From an uncultured Eubacteriales bacterium (GTDB lineage Bacteria > Bacillota > Clostridia > Oscillospirales > Oscillospiraceae), in NCBI GenBank assembly GCA_900546415.1, contig URCY01000001.1, positions 1 to 64,000 of the forward strand: 64,000 nt of DNA, given 5' to 3'. This document shows positions 15,786 to 25,045 of the stretch, one piece after another (positions within the stretch are counted from its first letter, which is position 1; the number at the start of each line of letters is the position of its first letter). The position numbers were made by a program, and so were the translations under genes. The notes below the pieces were generated by a model. It had not been told where the DNA came from and searched no databases. It was given only the letters and a program-made list of their open reading frames with translations.

Positions 15786-15841
15786 GAAATCAGCAAACCG
15801 ATATATTGCATATCGCACGAATGAACAGGAGGCGGAGCATC

Positions 15842-17044
15842 ATGGATCTGAATATAAATTTTGCGGGTGTCCCGTTTGAAAATCCGTTTACCGTCGCGGC
15901 ATCGCCGTCCTCGGACAGCCGCGAAAAGGTGCGCCGGGCGCTCGAGGCGGGCTGGGGCGGCATCGTCTTTAAGACCACCGCGCTTCCGCAGCACAGCCCG
16001 AAGCTGGCCGAGCCGAATATGGCGGGGCTTTCCTACGCGGGCAAGCCGCAGTTTGCGTTTTATAACATCGATCTGATCTCTGAGCGCACGGTCGAGGAGA
16101 TCCAGGAGGACATCGCCTATTTCAAGCAGCTTTATCCCGACCGCCGCTTCATCGGCAGCATCATGGCGGCCGGCGAGGACGAATGGATCGAGCTGGTGCA
16201 CCGGCTCGAGGAGGCCGGGGCGGACATGATCGAATGCAGCATGTCCTGTCCGCAGGGCGAGCACAGCATTGCCGACGAGGGCAAAAAGGCCAGCAATGCG
16301 ATCCCCGCGGCCGACCGGGAGCTGATGCGCACGACGACGCAGACCATTCTGCGGGCGAGAAAAAAGAACACGCCCGTGATCGTCAAAATGACGCCGAACG
16401 TCACCGATCTGGTCGACGTTGCACGCGGCGCGGTCGAGGGCGGGGCGGATGCGCTCTGCTGCATCGACACGGTGCGCGGCTTCATCGGCATCGATCTGGA
16501 GACGGGCTATCCGAAGCTGAACGTCAACGGCCTGTCCACGTGGGGCGGACTTTCCGGCCCGGCGGTCAAGCCGATCGCGCTGGGCTGCGTCAGCAAGCTG
16601 ACCAAGGAGCTGGACATTCCGGTCGCGGGTGTCGGCGGCGTGAGCAACTGGCAGGACGCGGCGGAGTTTCTCCTGCTGGGCGCAAGAAACGTGCAGGTCT
16701 GCACGGCGATCTCGCGCTACGGCTTCGGCATGGTGCAGAGTATGCAGAAGGGTCTGCTGCGCTATATGGAGCAGAAGGGCTTCACCTCGCTCGATGCCAT
16801 GGTCGGAAAATCGCTTCCGTATCTGGTCGATCATTCCGAGCTCTCGCGGGACAACCACCTGCACTGCTCCATCGACGAAACGGCTTGCCTGAAATGCGGA
16901 AGCTGCGCGACGGCCTGCCAGGATGCGGGCTTCGGGGCGCTGCATCACGAAAAGGGCAGCGTGCCGACGCTGGACAAAGCGGTCTGCCGCGGCTGCGGCG
17001 TCTGCCAGTCCGTCTGCCCGAGAGACTGCATCACACTGCGATAA
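15842..17044 (+). CDS. PreA-like dihydropyrimidine dehydrogenase-family flavoprotein with two 4Fe-4S clusters
   Basis: A 400-residue enzyme with a dihydroorotate dehydrogenase-type FMN barrel (about 1-320) and a C-terminal ferredoxin domain with two four-cysteine motifs (CLKCGSCATAC and CRGCGVCQSVC). Family members reduce or oxidise pyrimidine-type rings. The mobile-loop cysteine used by pyrimidine dehydrogenases does not appear after SCPQGEHS, where DEGKKASNA is found, so the substrate may differ. It is the first gene of the purine locus, 12 bp before the molybdenum hydroxylase, suggesting it acts on a purine-derived ring or shuttles electrons for that enzyme. The family is clear; the reaction is inferred. 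Confidence 0.83.
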   Translation: MDLNINFAGVPFENPFTVAASPSSDSREKVRRALEAGWGGIVFKTTALPQHSPKLAEPNMAGLSYAGKPQFAFYNIDLISERTVEEIQEDIAYFKQLYPDRRFIGSIMAAGEDEWIELVHRLEEAGADMIECSMSCPQGEHSIADEGKKASNAIPAADRELMRTTTQTILRARKKNTPVIVKMTPNVTDLVDVARGAVEGGADALCCIDTVRGFIGIDLETGYPKLNVNGLSTWGGLSGPAVKPIALGCVSKLTKELDIPVAGVGGVSNWQDAAEFLLLGARNVQVCTAISRYGFGMVQSMQKGLLRYMEQKGFTSLDAMVGKSLPYLVDHSELSRDNHLHCSIDETACLKCGSCATACQDAGFGALHHEKGSVPTLDKAVCRGCGVCQSVCPRDCITLR

Positions 17045-17056
17045 AAAGAGGTAGCT

Positions 17057-19348
17057 ATGGGACACGCGATCAACCGCCCGGTGCGGCGTCTGGACGTCGT
17101 CGAAAAGGTGACGGGTCAGGCCATGTACGGCGCGGATCTGAAGTTTGAGCGAATGCTCTACGGCAAGGGGCTATACGCGGAGCACCCCCATGCGCGCATC
17201 GTGTCGATCGACGCCTCCGAGGCCGAGGCCATGGAGGGCGTCGCCTGCGTGGTCACCGCGCGGGACATCCCCGGCATGAAGGTCATGGGCGAGGTCATGC
17301 AGGATCAGTACATCCTTGCAGACGACAAGACCCGCTTTTTCGGCGACGTAGTCGCCTGCGTCGCGGCGGAGACGCCGGAGCTTGCGGCCGAGGCCGTCAG
17401 GCGCATCCGGGTCGAATATGAGGCGCTCCCGGCGTTTTTTGACCCGAGCAGGGCGAAAAATCACGAGCCGATCATCACGGAGGACTATCCCGGCAACGTC
17501 GTTTCGGTCAGCCGGGTCTGCAAGGGCGACGCGGAAAAGGCGCTGGCCGCCTGCGACGTCGTGGTCGATACACATTATTCCACGCAGTTCATCGAGCATG
17601 CTTATATCGAGCCGGAGGCGCTGGTCGCCGTGCCGTCGCACGAGAGCAAGGTGCTGACGATCCACGGCTCGATGCAGCATCCGTTTATGGTGCGCACGTC
17701 GATCTGCCGCTCGCTGAACCTGCCGATGGCGAAGGTCGACGTCGTGCAGTCCGCGCTCGGCGGAACCTTCGGCGGAAAGCTTGAGAGCGCCGAGCAGGTC
17801 GCGGTTCGCGCGGCGCTGATGGCGCTCAAGACCGACCGACCGGTCAAATACGTCCTGACGCGGGAGGATTCCATCCGCGAGACGCACAAGCGCACGCCGT
17901 TTTCCTTCCATGTGCGGCTGGGCGCGAATCGGGACGGCAGCCTTCAGGCGCTGCACACCGAGGCGATCGCCGACAGCGGCGCCTACGCCAACTGGGCCTG
18001 CGGCATCATCGGCAAGGCTTCGCACCTCGGCCCCGGACCGTACCGGAATCCGAACGTGCTCTATAACGCCTGCGCCGTCACAACCAACAACATCCACACC
18101 GGCTCCATGCGCGGCTTCGGAACGCCGCAGGCGATCTTCGCCATGGAGAATGCCATGGACGAGCTGGCCGAAAAGCTGGGCATCTCGCCGCTGGAGCTGC
18201 GCCGCCGCAACGCGCTGCGCACCGGCGACGTCAACGGCACGGGTCAGGTGCTCGACAAGCACACCGTCACCGTGCTCGAGGTGCTCAACAATGCCGCCGC
18301 TGCCATCGGCTATGAGGAAAAATACGAAAAATACAACCGGGAAAATCACGGTCTGATCCGCCGGGGCGTCGGCATCGCATGCAGCGCGCGCGGCGTGAGC
18401 ATCGGCTCGGAGGGACTGGATGTCGCCCGCGTTTACATCGAGGTCGAGGAGGACGCGAGCGTGCTCGTCTCCTGCGGCTATACCGAGCAGGGACAGGGGC
18501 TGCGCACGGCGCTGGCGCAGATCGCCGCCGAGGCGCTGGGCTGCGACTTCGAGCGCGTCACCATGAACGTCGCCGATTCCTCCCGCGCGCCGACCTCCGG
18601 CGCGGCCATTGCCTCGCGCGGCACGTTCACCGGCGGCAACGCCATCATCGACGCGGCGAAGCACATTCTCGACATCCTGAAAAAGCCGCTTGCGGCCGAA
18701 TTCGGCGTCGATGCCGGGACGATCCGCTTTGAAAAAGACCGCGTTTATGCCGGGGCGCACGAGCTGAGCTTTGCCGAGGCCGTCGCGCGGTGCTACGCCG
18801 TCGGCGGGACGCCCGCCTCGCCCGGAACGTTCATCAACTATCCGCTGAGCTGGGATCACGAGCACGACTGCGGCGAGGCCTTTGTCTCCTTCACCTATTC
18901 CTGTCAGGCGGCGGAGGTCGAGGTCGATCTGGCCACCGGGCAGGTGCGCGTGCTGAAAATGGCCGGCTCGCATGATGCAGGGCGCGTCATCAATCAGACG
19001 CTGGCCTGCGGGCAGGTCTTCGGCGGCATGGTCATGGGCGCGGGCATGGGCCTGACGGAGGATCTCGGCTCGAAAAACGGCATCTGCCGGAATTTGAATT
19101 TCGATAACTACATCATTCCGACCTTTATGGACGTCGGGGATAACGAGGCAATTATGGTCGACAACCCCGACCCGCGCGGCCCGTTCGGCGCCAAGTCGTT
19201 GGGCGAACCGGCCACCGAGCCGGGCGCGGCGGCAGTTGCCTGCGCCGTGAACCACGCGCTGCGCGGCATCGGACGGCTGCACGATCTGCCGTTCGATCTG
19301 GAATCGGTGTTTTTCTGCGGGAAGGAGGGACTGAAGGATGCGTTTTAG
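17057..19348 (+). CDS. xdhA: Xanthine dehydrogenase-family molybdenum hydroxylase, molybdopterin-binding subunit
   Basis: A 763-residue large subunit of a three-subunit purine hydroxylase. The aldehyde oxidase/xanthine dehydrogenase a/b hammerhead domain (about 1-125) is followed by the Mo-cofactor domains, with GGTFGGKLES, the RGFGTPQA loop and the C-terminal GAKSLGEPATEPG carrying the catalytic-type glutamate. The FAD and 2Fe-2S subunits follow with overlapping reading frames, so the electron path is Mo to 2Fe-2S to FAD. In a locus with SsnA, YgeY and hydantoinase, a selenium-dependent purine hydroxylase is plausible, but selenium cannot be seen in the sequence. Hypoxanthine, xanthine or another purine may be the substrate. 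Confidence 0.93.
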   Translation: MGHAINRPVRRLDVVEKVTGQAMYGADLKFERMLYGKGLYAEHPHARIVSIDASEAEAMEGVACVVTARDIPGMKVMGEVMQDQYILADDKTRFFGDVVACVAAETPELAAEAVRRIRVEYEALPAFFDPSRAKNHEPIITEDYPGNVVSVSRVCKGDAEKALAACDVVVDTHYSTQFIEHAYIEPEALVAVPSHESKVLTIHGSMQHPFMVRTSICRSLNLPMAKVDVVQSALGGTFGGKLESAEQVAVRAALMALKTDRPVKYVLTREDSIRETHKRTPFSFHVRLGANRDGSLQALHTEAIADSGAYANWACGIIGKASHLGPGPYRNPNVLYNACAVTTNNIHTGSMRGFGTPQAIFAMENAMDELAEKLGISPLELRRRNALRTGDVNGTGQVLDKHTVTVLEVLNNAAAAIGYEEKYEKYNRENHGLIRRGVGIACSARGVSIGSEGLDVARVYIEVEEDASVLVSCGYTEQGQGLRTALAQIAAEALGCDFERVTMNVADSSRAPTSGAAIASRGTFTGGNAIIDAAKHILDILKKPLAAEFGVDAGTIRFEKDRVYAGAHELSFAEAVARCYAVGGTPASPGTFINYPLSWDHEHDCGEAFVSFTYSCQAAEVEVDLATGQVRVLKMAGSHDAGRVINQTLACGQVFGGMVMGAGMGLTEDLGSKNGICRNLNFDNYIIPTFMDVGDNEAIMVDNPDPRGPFGAKSLGEPATEPGAAAVACAVNHALRGIGRLHDLPFDLESVFFCGKEGLKDAF

Positions 19349-20198
19349 CGGACTTTTTGTTCCGAAAACCGTGCCGGAGGCAATTGAGGCCTTTGAACGG
19401 GCGAACGGCGCGGCCTTTTACGTCAACGGCGGCACGGATGTGCTCGTCGTCGCGCGGGAAAAGGATCGCTTCGACGGCAAGCTGGCCATCGACCTGAGCG
19501 GTCTTGCCGAGCTGAAGGAGCTGCGCGAGGAGACGGACACGCTCCTGATCGGCGCGGGCTGCACACACGCGCGGATCGCGGCCGACCCGCTGGTTCGGCG
19601 GTATGCGTCGGTGCTGGCGGCGGCGTCCTCCGAGGTCGGCTCGCCGCAGATCCGCAATCGCGGCACGCTCGGCGGGAACATAGCAAACGCCTCTCCGGCG
19701 GCCGACACGCTTGGTCCGCTGGCGCTGCACCGGGCGCGGCTGCTGCTGCGCGGGCCGCAGGGCGCGCGGGAATGCTCCCTCGGGGAGCTTGTGACTGCGC
19801 CCTATCGCAACGCGCTGCTGCCGGGCGAACTGATCGAGGCCGTCCGGATCGACAAGCTCGACTGCCCCCAGCGCTTCTTCAAGCTCGGGCGGCGCAGAGC
19901 GCTTGCCATCTCGCGCCTGACCGTCAGCGTCAGCGGACGGCTCACGGACGGCAGGATCGACGATCTGCGCGTGGCGCTCGGCTCGGCCTTCCCGCGGCCG
20001 ATGTGCTTCCCGGAGATCACGGAGACCGTGCAGGGCGAACGCCCGACGCCGGAGCTGCTGCGGCGCATCGCCGCGCAGACGGCGGCCAAGCTTCCGGAGA
20101 TCGCGGGCGTCCGCGCGTCGACGCTTTATAAACAGCCCGTCAGTCAGAAGCTCCTGGAGCGGCTGCTGGGCGAACTGTTCGAGGTGCAATATGGCTGA
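19338..20198 (+). CDS. xdhB: Xanthine dehydrogenase-family FAD-binding subunit
   Basis: A 286-residue CoxM/XdhB-type flavoprotein. The FAD-binding PCMH domain covers about 1-170, with YVNGGTDVLV and the pyrophosphate loop IRNRGTLGGNIANASPAADT. The smaller C-terminal CO-dehydrogenase flavoprotein domain ends the chain. It starts 11 bp inside xdhA, preceded by GGAGGG, and overlaps xdhC by eight bases, so the three subunits should be made in equal amounts. It passes electrons from the iron-sulfur subunit to NAD or another acceptor. Confidence 0.93.
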   Translation: MRFSGLFVPKTVPEAIEAFERANGAAFYVNGGTDVLVVAREKDRFDGKLAIDLSGLAELKELREETDTLLIGAGCTHARIAADPLVRRYASVLAAASSEVGSPQIRNRGTLGGNIANASPAADTLGPLALHRARLLLRGPQGARECSLGELVTAPYRNALLPGELIEAVRIDKLDCPQRFFKLGRRRALAISRLTVSVSGRLTDGRIDDLRVALGSAFPRPMCFPEITETVQGERPTPELLRRIAAQTAAKLPEIAGVRASTLYKQPVSQKLLERLLGELFEVQYG

Positions 20199-20670
20199 GA
20201 AAAGAACCCTGCATCTGCTGGTCAACGGCAGAGCTTACGATGTTTTTTGCGACCCGACGGCACGGCTGCTCGACGTTCTGCGCGAGGAGCTGCGCCTGAC
20301 GGGCACAAAGGAGGGCTGCGCCATCGGCGAATGCGGCGCCTGCACGGTGCTCGTCGGGGAGCAGACCTGCGCCTCCTGTCTGACCATGGTCGGGCAGGTC
20401 GAGGGGCAGCCGATCCTGACCGTCGAGGGGCTTCAGGAGCTGCCGCTCGGGCGGCTGCTGCAGGAGAGCTTCATGGATCACGGCGCAGTCCAGTGCGGCT
20501 TCTGCACGCCGGGGATGCTCATCAGCGCCTATGCGCTGCTGCTGCACAATCCGTCGCCGACGCGCGACGAGATCCGCACGGCGATGAGCGGCAATCTGTG
20601 CCGCTGCACCGGCTATGTGCCGATCGTTCAATCCGTTGAATACGCCGCAAAAGCGGCGGAGCAAGCATAA
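20191..20670 (+). CDS. xdhC: Xanthine dehydrogenase-family 2Fe-2S subunit
   Basis: A 159-residue small subunit with two 2Fe-2S centres. The plant-ferredoxin type motif is GCAIGECGACTVL with a further Cys in QTCASC (about 45-70). The second domain has VQCGFCTPGML and GNLCRCTGY. Length and layout are normal for CoxS/XdhC-type subunits. It closes the hydroxylase set and lies about 20 bp before the ABC transporter genes, which probably bring in the substrate. Confidence 0.95.
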   Translation: MAEKRTLHLLVNGRAYDVFCDPTARLLDVLREELRLTGTKEGCAIGECGACTVLVGEQTCASCLTMVGQVEGQPILTVEGLQELPLGRLLQESFMDHGAVQCGFCTPGMLISAYALLLHNPSPTRDEIRTAMSGNLCRCTGYVPIVQSVEYAAKAAEQA

Positions 20671-20691
20671 AATAGAAGGAGCGTGATGAAC

Positions 20692-22215
20692 ATGGCGGAA
20701 CCGGTTCCTGCGATCGAATTTCGCGGAATCACGAAGCGATTCGGAAACTTTACCGCAAACGACCATATCAACCTGAAGATCTATCCCGGCGAGGTGCACG
20801 CTCTGCTCGGTGAAAACGGCGCAGGCAAGACCACACTGATGAACATCCTCTACGGCATGTACCGCCCGGACGAGGGGCAGATCCTGAAAAACGGCGAGCC
20901 GCTGAGCATCCATTCCCCGCAGGATGCGATCCGCGCCGGGATCGGCATGGTGCATCAGCACTATATGCTCATCGACGTCTATTCCGCTGCCGAGAACGTG
21001 TTTCTGATGGGAAATGATCCGTGGTACCGACGCAAAAAGGACAAGGTCATCGAGGCCGAGCTGGAGAAGCTCGCCAAGGAATACGGCCTGGAGGTCGACG
21101 TCCACGCGCCGGTCGAAAAGCTTTCCATTTCGACGCAGCAGCGCGTGGAGATCCTGAAGCTGCTCTACATCGGCGCGGACGTGCTGGTGCTCGACGAGCC
21201 GACCTCGTTCTCCACCCCGCAGGAGGTCGACACGCTCTTTGAGACGATCGAAAAGCTGATCGCGCACGGCAAGAGCATCATCTTCATCAGCCACAAGCTG
21301 GAGGAGGTGCTGCGCATCAGTCAGCGCATCACGGTCCTGAGCCGCGGGCAGGTCTGCGGACAGATGATGACCAAGGACGCCGACAAGCAGAAGATCATTC
21401 GCATGATGATCGGCGAAAACATGGAGACGCCGAAATTTGACCGGAAGGAGTTCCCGCCCGAGGAGCGCACCGAGCTGATGCGCATCGAGCATCTGGCGGC
21501 GAAGGACGACCGGGGCGCGCAGATCCTCAACGACGTTTCCCTGACGCTGCACCGCGGCGAGATCATCGGCATCGCGGCGCTCGAGGGCAACGGGCAGGCC
21601 GAAATGGCCGAGGTCATCACCGGCCTGCGGCCGGCGTCGGGCGGACGCGTGTCCGTCTGCGGCAAGGAGATGCACACCGTCGACGCGACGGATTTCATCG
21701 ACGCGGGCGTGAGCTGCGTGCCGGCCGACCGCGTGAACGTCGGCAGCGTGAAGGAGGATCCGCTCTATCAGAACTGGATCCTGCGCAAGCCGAACCCGCC
21801 GAGAAAGGGCTGCCTGCTGAATTACCGGCAGATCCGCGCGGAGGCCAAAAAGGCGATCGAGGATTACGACGTCCGCACGACGGGCATCAAGCAGCGCTCC
21901 GGCCTGCTCTCCGGCGGCAACATGCAGAAATTCATTCTTGCACGTGAGCTGGACAAGCATCCGAAGGTGCTCGTCTGCTCCTATCCGACGCGCGGGCTGG
22001 ACATCAAGGCGACCTATTTTATTCGCGAGACCATTCAAAAGAGCCGCGACGAGGGCGTGGGCGTCGTGCTGTTCTCCGGCGAGATGGAGGAGCTGTTTTC
22101 CATCTCCGACCGCATCATCGTGCTCTATAAGGGGCGCGTGGTCGGCGAGGTTCAGCCGGAGGATTACAATGCCTACGAGATCGGCCGCATGATGATGGGG
22201 GTGAAGGCAGAATGA
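20692..22215 (+). CDS. Nucleoside/purine-type ABC importer, duplicated ATP-binding protein
   Basis: A 507-residue double ATPase of the NupA/YufO type. The first half has Walker A GENGAGKTT, an altered signature (LSISTQQRVEI) and VLVLDEPTS. The second half has a degenerate Walker A (ALEGNGQAE), a good signature LSGGNMQK and the altered Walker B VLVCSYPTRGLD, as in sugar/nucleoside importers. AAGGAG fits either the ATG at 20692 or the one at 20686. Two permeases and a BMP-type binding protein follow, with a creatininase-like gene between. Given the flanking hydroxylase and hydantoinase, it likely imports purines, nucleosides or breakdown products such as urate. Confidence 0.9.
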   Translation: MAEPVPAIEFRGITKRFGNFTANDHINLKIYPGEVHALLGENGAGKTTLMNILYGMYRPDEGQILKNGEPLSIHSPQDAIRAGIGMVHQHYMLIDVYSAAENVFLMGNDPWYRRKKDKVIEAELEKLAKEYGLEVDVHAPVEKLSISTQQRVEILKLLYIGADVLVLDEPTSFSTPQEVDTLFETIEKLIAHGKSIIFISHKLEEVLRISQRITVLSRGQVCGQMMTKDADKQKIIRMMIGENMETPKFDRKEFPPEERTELMRIEHLAAKDDRGAQILNDVSLTLHRGEIIGIAALEGNGQAEMAEVITGLRPASGGRVSVCGKEMHTVDATDFIDAGVSCVPADRVNVGSVKEDPLYQNWILRKPNPPRKGCLLNYRQIRAEAKKAIEDYDVRTTGIKQRSGLLSGGNMQKFILARELDKHPKVLVCSYPTRGLDIKATYFIRETIQKSRDEGVGVVLFSGEMEELFSISDRIIVLYKGRVVGEVQPEDYNAYEIGRMMMGVKAE

Positions 22216-23300
22216 AAACAGAAGGCTCGAGACGGCTTGACCGGACGGACTTGATCTCGACTCTGCGCACGCTCGGTCTGGTGCTGACCGCGATCGTGCT
22301 GGCGCTGCTGATCGGCGCGATCTTCGTGTCGTTTGTCGGGAAGAACCCGCTGGAGGCCTATTATTACATGATCGTCCGGCCGTATTCCACGAAGCTCGGC
22401 TTCGGCGAGATCATCACCAAGGCCATTCCGCTGATTATTGTCGGCGTCGGCGTCGCCTTTGCGGCGGTCGGCGGCTGCAACAACCTCGGCGGCGAGGGCC
22501 AGATGTATGTCGGTACGCTCGGCGCGATTCTGGTCGCGACCAGCTCCTTCGGACAATCGCTGGGGGCGTTCTCCATCCTGTTCGGCCTGCTGGCAGGCGC
22601 GCTGTTCGGCGCAATCTGGGGCGGCTTCGCCGGATTCATGAAGGCCTATTACGGCTCAAACGAGCTGATCGTCACGATCATGCTCAACTATGTCGCGCTG
22701 CAATTGATCGCCTATCTGGTGCATGGGCCGATCATGGAGCAGGGCGGTGTGAACCCGCAGTCGGCGGAGGTCCCGGCGGTCGCGCGGCTGCCGAAGCTGA
22801 TCTCCGGAACACGCGCGCATGTCGGTCTCTTTATCGCACTTGCCTGCGTGGCGGTCTATTGGTTCGTCTGCCGCTATACGCAGTTCGGCTATAACCTGCG
22901 CGTCGTGGGCAAAAGCCCGAAGGCCGCACAGTATGCGGGCTGCAATGTCAAGCGCTATCGCTTCCTCGCCATGGTGCTGGCCGGCGGCTTTGCCGGTCTG
23001 GCCGGTGCGGTCGAGATCTACGGCGTGCAGTATCGCCTGATCGAGGGCATCTGCGAGGGCATGGGCATCACCGGCATGGTCGTCGCGCTCATCGGCTGCC
23101 TGAATCCGCTGGGTCTGGTCGCCGCCTCGGTCATGATGGCCGGATTGGATGCCGGAGCCGAGAAAATGCAGATCTCCAGCGGCGTCCCGGTCACGCTCGT
23201 CGATATTTTGCAGGGCATCATCGTCCTGTTCATCCTCATCAGCTTCAGCCTGAAGGTCGTCGGCGCGCGTCAGAAAAAAAGAGGAGGGAAAAAGGCATGA
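22212..23300 (+). CDS. Nucleoside-type ABC importer permease 1
   Basis: A 362-residue membrane protein of the BPD_transp_2 (YufP/NupB-like) family with about nine to ten hydrophobic segments. The central GGCNNLGGEGQMYVG region and SNELIVTIMLNYVALQL are typical of these permeases. It overlaps the ATPase gene by four bases and the second permease by four bases (ATGA junctions), so translation is coupled. It forms the heterodimeric channel with the next gene. Ligand specificity lies mainly in the BMP protein. Confidence 0.93.
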   Translation: MKTEGSRRLDRTDLISTLRTLGLVLTAIVLALLIGAIFVSFVGKNPLEAYYYMIVRPYSTKLGFGEIITKAIPLIIVGVGVAFAAVGGCNNLGGEGQMYVGTLGAILVATSSFGQSLGAFSILFGLLAGALFGAIWGGFAGFMKAYYGSNELIVTIMLNYVALQLIAYLVHGPIMEQGGVNPQSAEVPAVARLPKLISGTRAHVGLFIALACVAVYWFVCRYTQFGYNLRVVGKSPKAAQYAGCNVKRYRFLAMVLAGGFAGLAGAVEIYGVQYRLIEGICEGMGITGMVVALIGCLNPLGLVAASVMMAGLDAGAEKMQISSGVPVTLVDILQGIIVLFILISFSLKVVGARQKKRGGKKA

Positions 23301-24220
23301 CTACCAGTGTGATCACGGCGCTGCTTGCGTCGACCATCCGTCAGGGCGTCCCGATCCTGTTCCCGGCGGTCGGCGAGACCGTCGCCGAGCGCGCAGGCGT
23401 GATGAACATCGGCCTCGAGGGCAACATGGTCATCGGCGCGTTCACGACGCTGCTGGCTTACCAGTACACACAGTCGCTGTTCCTCGCAATTCTGGCCGGT
23501 GCGCTGGCCGGATGCCTCTCGGCCGTTATCATCGCCTACATCGGCGTCTCGCGCAATCAGCCGCAGGCCGTCGTCGGCTTTATGTTCAACATCTTTGCCG
23601 CCGGTCTGACGTCCTTCCTCTACCGCGTGCTCTACGCGACCTCGCGGCCGAAGGTGCCGCTGCTGAGCAGCCTGGAGCTTCCGCTGCTGTCCAAGATCCC
23701 GGTGGTCGGCGGCTCGATCTTCTCCATGGACATTCTGGCTTATCTGGCGATTCTCATCTCGCTGGCAGCGGGCTTCGTGCTCTACAAGACCAAGCTCGGC
23801 CTCCAGCTCCGCTCTCTGGGCGAAAACCCGCGCGCGGCGCAGTCCTACGGCATCAACGTCGTCGGCTATCGCTGGGGCGTCGTGCTCTTCAGCGGCCTGC
23901 TGGCCGGTCTGGGCGGCGCGTATCTCGTTGTCGCCATCACGGGCAGCTTCGCGCCGGATATCTCCGCAGGACGCGGCTTCCTCGCGCTGGCCGTCTGCCT
24001 GCTGTGCGGCTGGCACCCGGTCTATTCGCTGATCGGCTCGTTCGGCTACGGCTTCATCAACGCCTTCCAGCTGCATTTGCAGGCCAAGGGCGTCGCCCTG
24101 CCGTACCAGCTGCTGCTGGCGCTGCCTTACATCGTCGCCATTCTCAGCCTGCTGCTGGCCGGGCGCAACAAGCGCGGCCCGAAGACCGTCGGCGGCGTAT
24201 TTGAACGGGAGGGACGCTGA
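23297..24220 (+). CDS. Nucleoside-type ABC importer permease 2
   Basis: A 307-residue membrane protein of the YufQ/NupC-like branch. It has the family opening FPAVGETVAERAGVMNIGLEG near residues 17-37 and eight to nine helices. It partners with permease 1. The creatininase-family gene starts directly after its stop and ahead of the binding protein, an unusual insertion into a transporter operon that suggests the imported compound, or its product, is a substrate for that hydrolase. Confidence 0.93.
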   Translation: MTTSVITALLASTIRQGVPILFPAVGETVAERAGVMNIGLEGNMVIGAFTTLLAYQYTQSLFLAILAGALAGCLSAVIIAYIGVSRNQPQAVVGFMFNIFAAGLTSFLYRVLYATSRPKVPLLSSLELPLLSKIPVVGGSIFSMDILAYLAILISLAAGFVLYKTKLGLQLRSLGENPRAAQSYGINVVGYRWGVVLFSGLLAGLGGAYLVVAITGSFAPDISAGRGFLALAVCLLCGWHPVYSLIGSFGYGFINAFQLHLQAKGVALPYQLLLALPYIVAILSLLLAGRNKRGPKTVGGVFEREGR

Positions 24221-24221
24221 T

Positions 24222-24989
24222 ATGCCGTATTGCTACTACGCCGAAAAGACCGCCCCGCAGCTTCAGGAGCTTGCGGCGGCAGGCCCCGCCGTCGCCGTTC
24301 TTCCGATCGGCGCGGTGGAGCAGCACGGGCCGCATCTTCCGGTCGGCACGGATTATCTCTGCGCGCAGGACATCACCGAGCTGGCCATGACCAAGGTGCG
24401 CTCGAAAACGCAGTTTCTCGTGCTGCCGCCGATCATCTACGGCCTGAGCATCGAGCATCTGCACGTTCCCGGCACGCTGACGCTCATGCCGGAGACGCTG
24501 ATCCACATCCTGACCGACATCGGCGAATCGCTGCTGCGGCTGGGCGTGCATTCGATGGTGCTGGTGAACGGCCACGGCGGAAACGACAGCTGCATCCACC
24601 TTGCCGGGCGTCTGCTGCGCGCGAAGGGAATGCGCCTGTACATGGTCAACGGCGGCGCGATCCGCGACCGCATCGGCGCGCACGAATACGACGTCCACGC
24701 CGACGAGATCGAGACGAGCGTCATGCTGGCCAAGCATCCGCAAACGGTCGACGCCGACCGCATCACGCCCGAGCTGAGCCGTTCCGTCGACAAATGGCAC
24801 GAGGCGGCCGACTGCCGCGGGGATCTGATCTCCGCATGGTTCATCGACGATATTTCCGTTGACGGCGTTGTCGGAAAGCCCGAGCTGGCCAGCGCGGAAT
24901 ACGGCGTTGCGTTCATGGAAAAGCAGGCCGCGCAGATCGCGCGCGCCCTGGAGCTGGCCGGGGAACTGGCCGACGAGAAAAATTTGTAA
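24222..24989 (+). CDS. Creatininase-family metal-dependent amidohydrolase
   Basis: A 255-residue protein of the creatininase superfamily. Its metal ligands are visible in order: Glu and His of GAVEQHGPHLP, Asp of VGTDYL, His of NGHGGND, and Glu of DEIETSVM. Creatininase opens a cyclic amide; relatives cut formamides and other ring amides (MftE, ArfB). No creatine or mycofactocin genes are nearby. Sitting between purine-importer genes and a hydantoinase, it may open or trim a purine-derived ring or ureide (inference). GGGAGGG precedes the ATG at 24222. Confidence 0.88.
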   Translation: MPYCYYAEKTAPQLQELAAAGPAVAVLPIGAVEQHGPHLPVGTDYLCAQDITELAMTKVRSKTQFLVLPPIIYGLSIEHLHVPGTLTLMPETLIHILTDIGESLLRLGVHSMVLVNGHGGNDSCIHLAGRLLRAKGMRLYMVNGGAIRDRIGAHEYDVHADEIETSVMLAKHPQTVDADRITPELSRSVDKWHEAADCRGDLISAWFIDDISVDGVVGKPELASAEYGVAFMEKQAAQIARALELAGELADEKNL

Positions 24990-24996
24990 GATACCA

Positions 24997-25025
24997 TACA
25001 CAAACGTGTGTGGATCTGATATACT
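24997..25025 (+). promoter_or_regulatory. Possible internal promoter before the BMP binding protein
   Basis: TACACA (24997-25002), 17 bp, TATACT (25020-25025), followed by AGGAGG. A dyad ACACA-AACG-TGTGT overlaps it (24998-25011). It would raise binding-protein expression over the membrane components. Confidence 0.5.
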
Positions 25026-25045
25026 ATTCTATTTAGGAGGACCAA

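Larger units (their letters stand above)
14736..15841. other. 1.1-kb intergenic region with two outward promoters, no convincing gene
   Basis: Up to about 15300 it is GC-rich with several open frames, none of which shows a recognisable protein, sensible codon use or a placed ribosome site. From 15300 on it is A/T-richer and holds a minus-strand promoter (15321-15350), a terminator-like hairpin (CGGTGC..GCACCG then TTTTT, 15501-15523) and a plus-strand promoter (15757-15785). The left part would be transcribed as a leader of about 720 nt for the acid-sugar genes. Confidence 0.7.
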
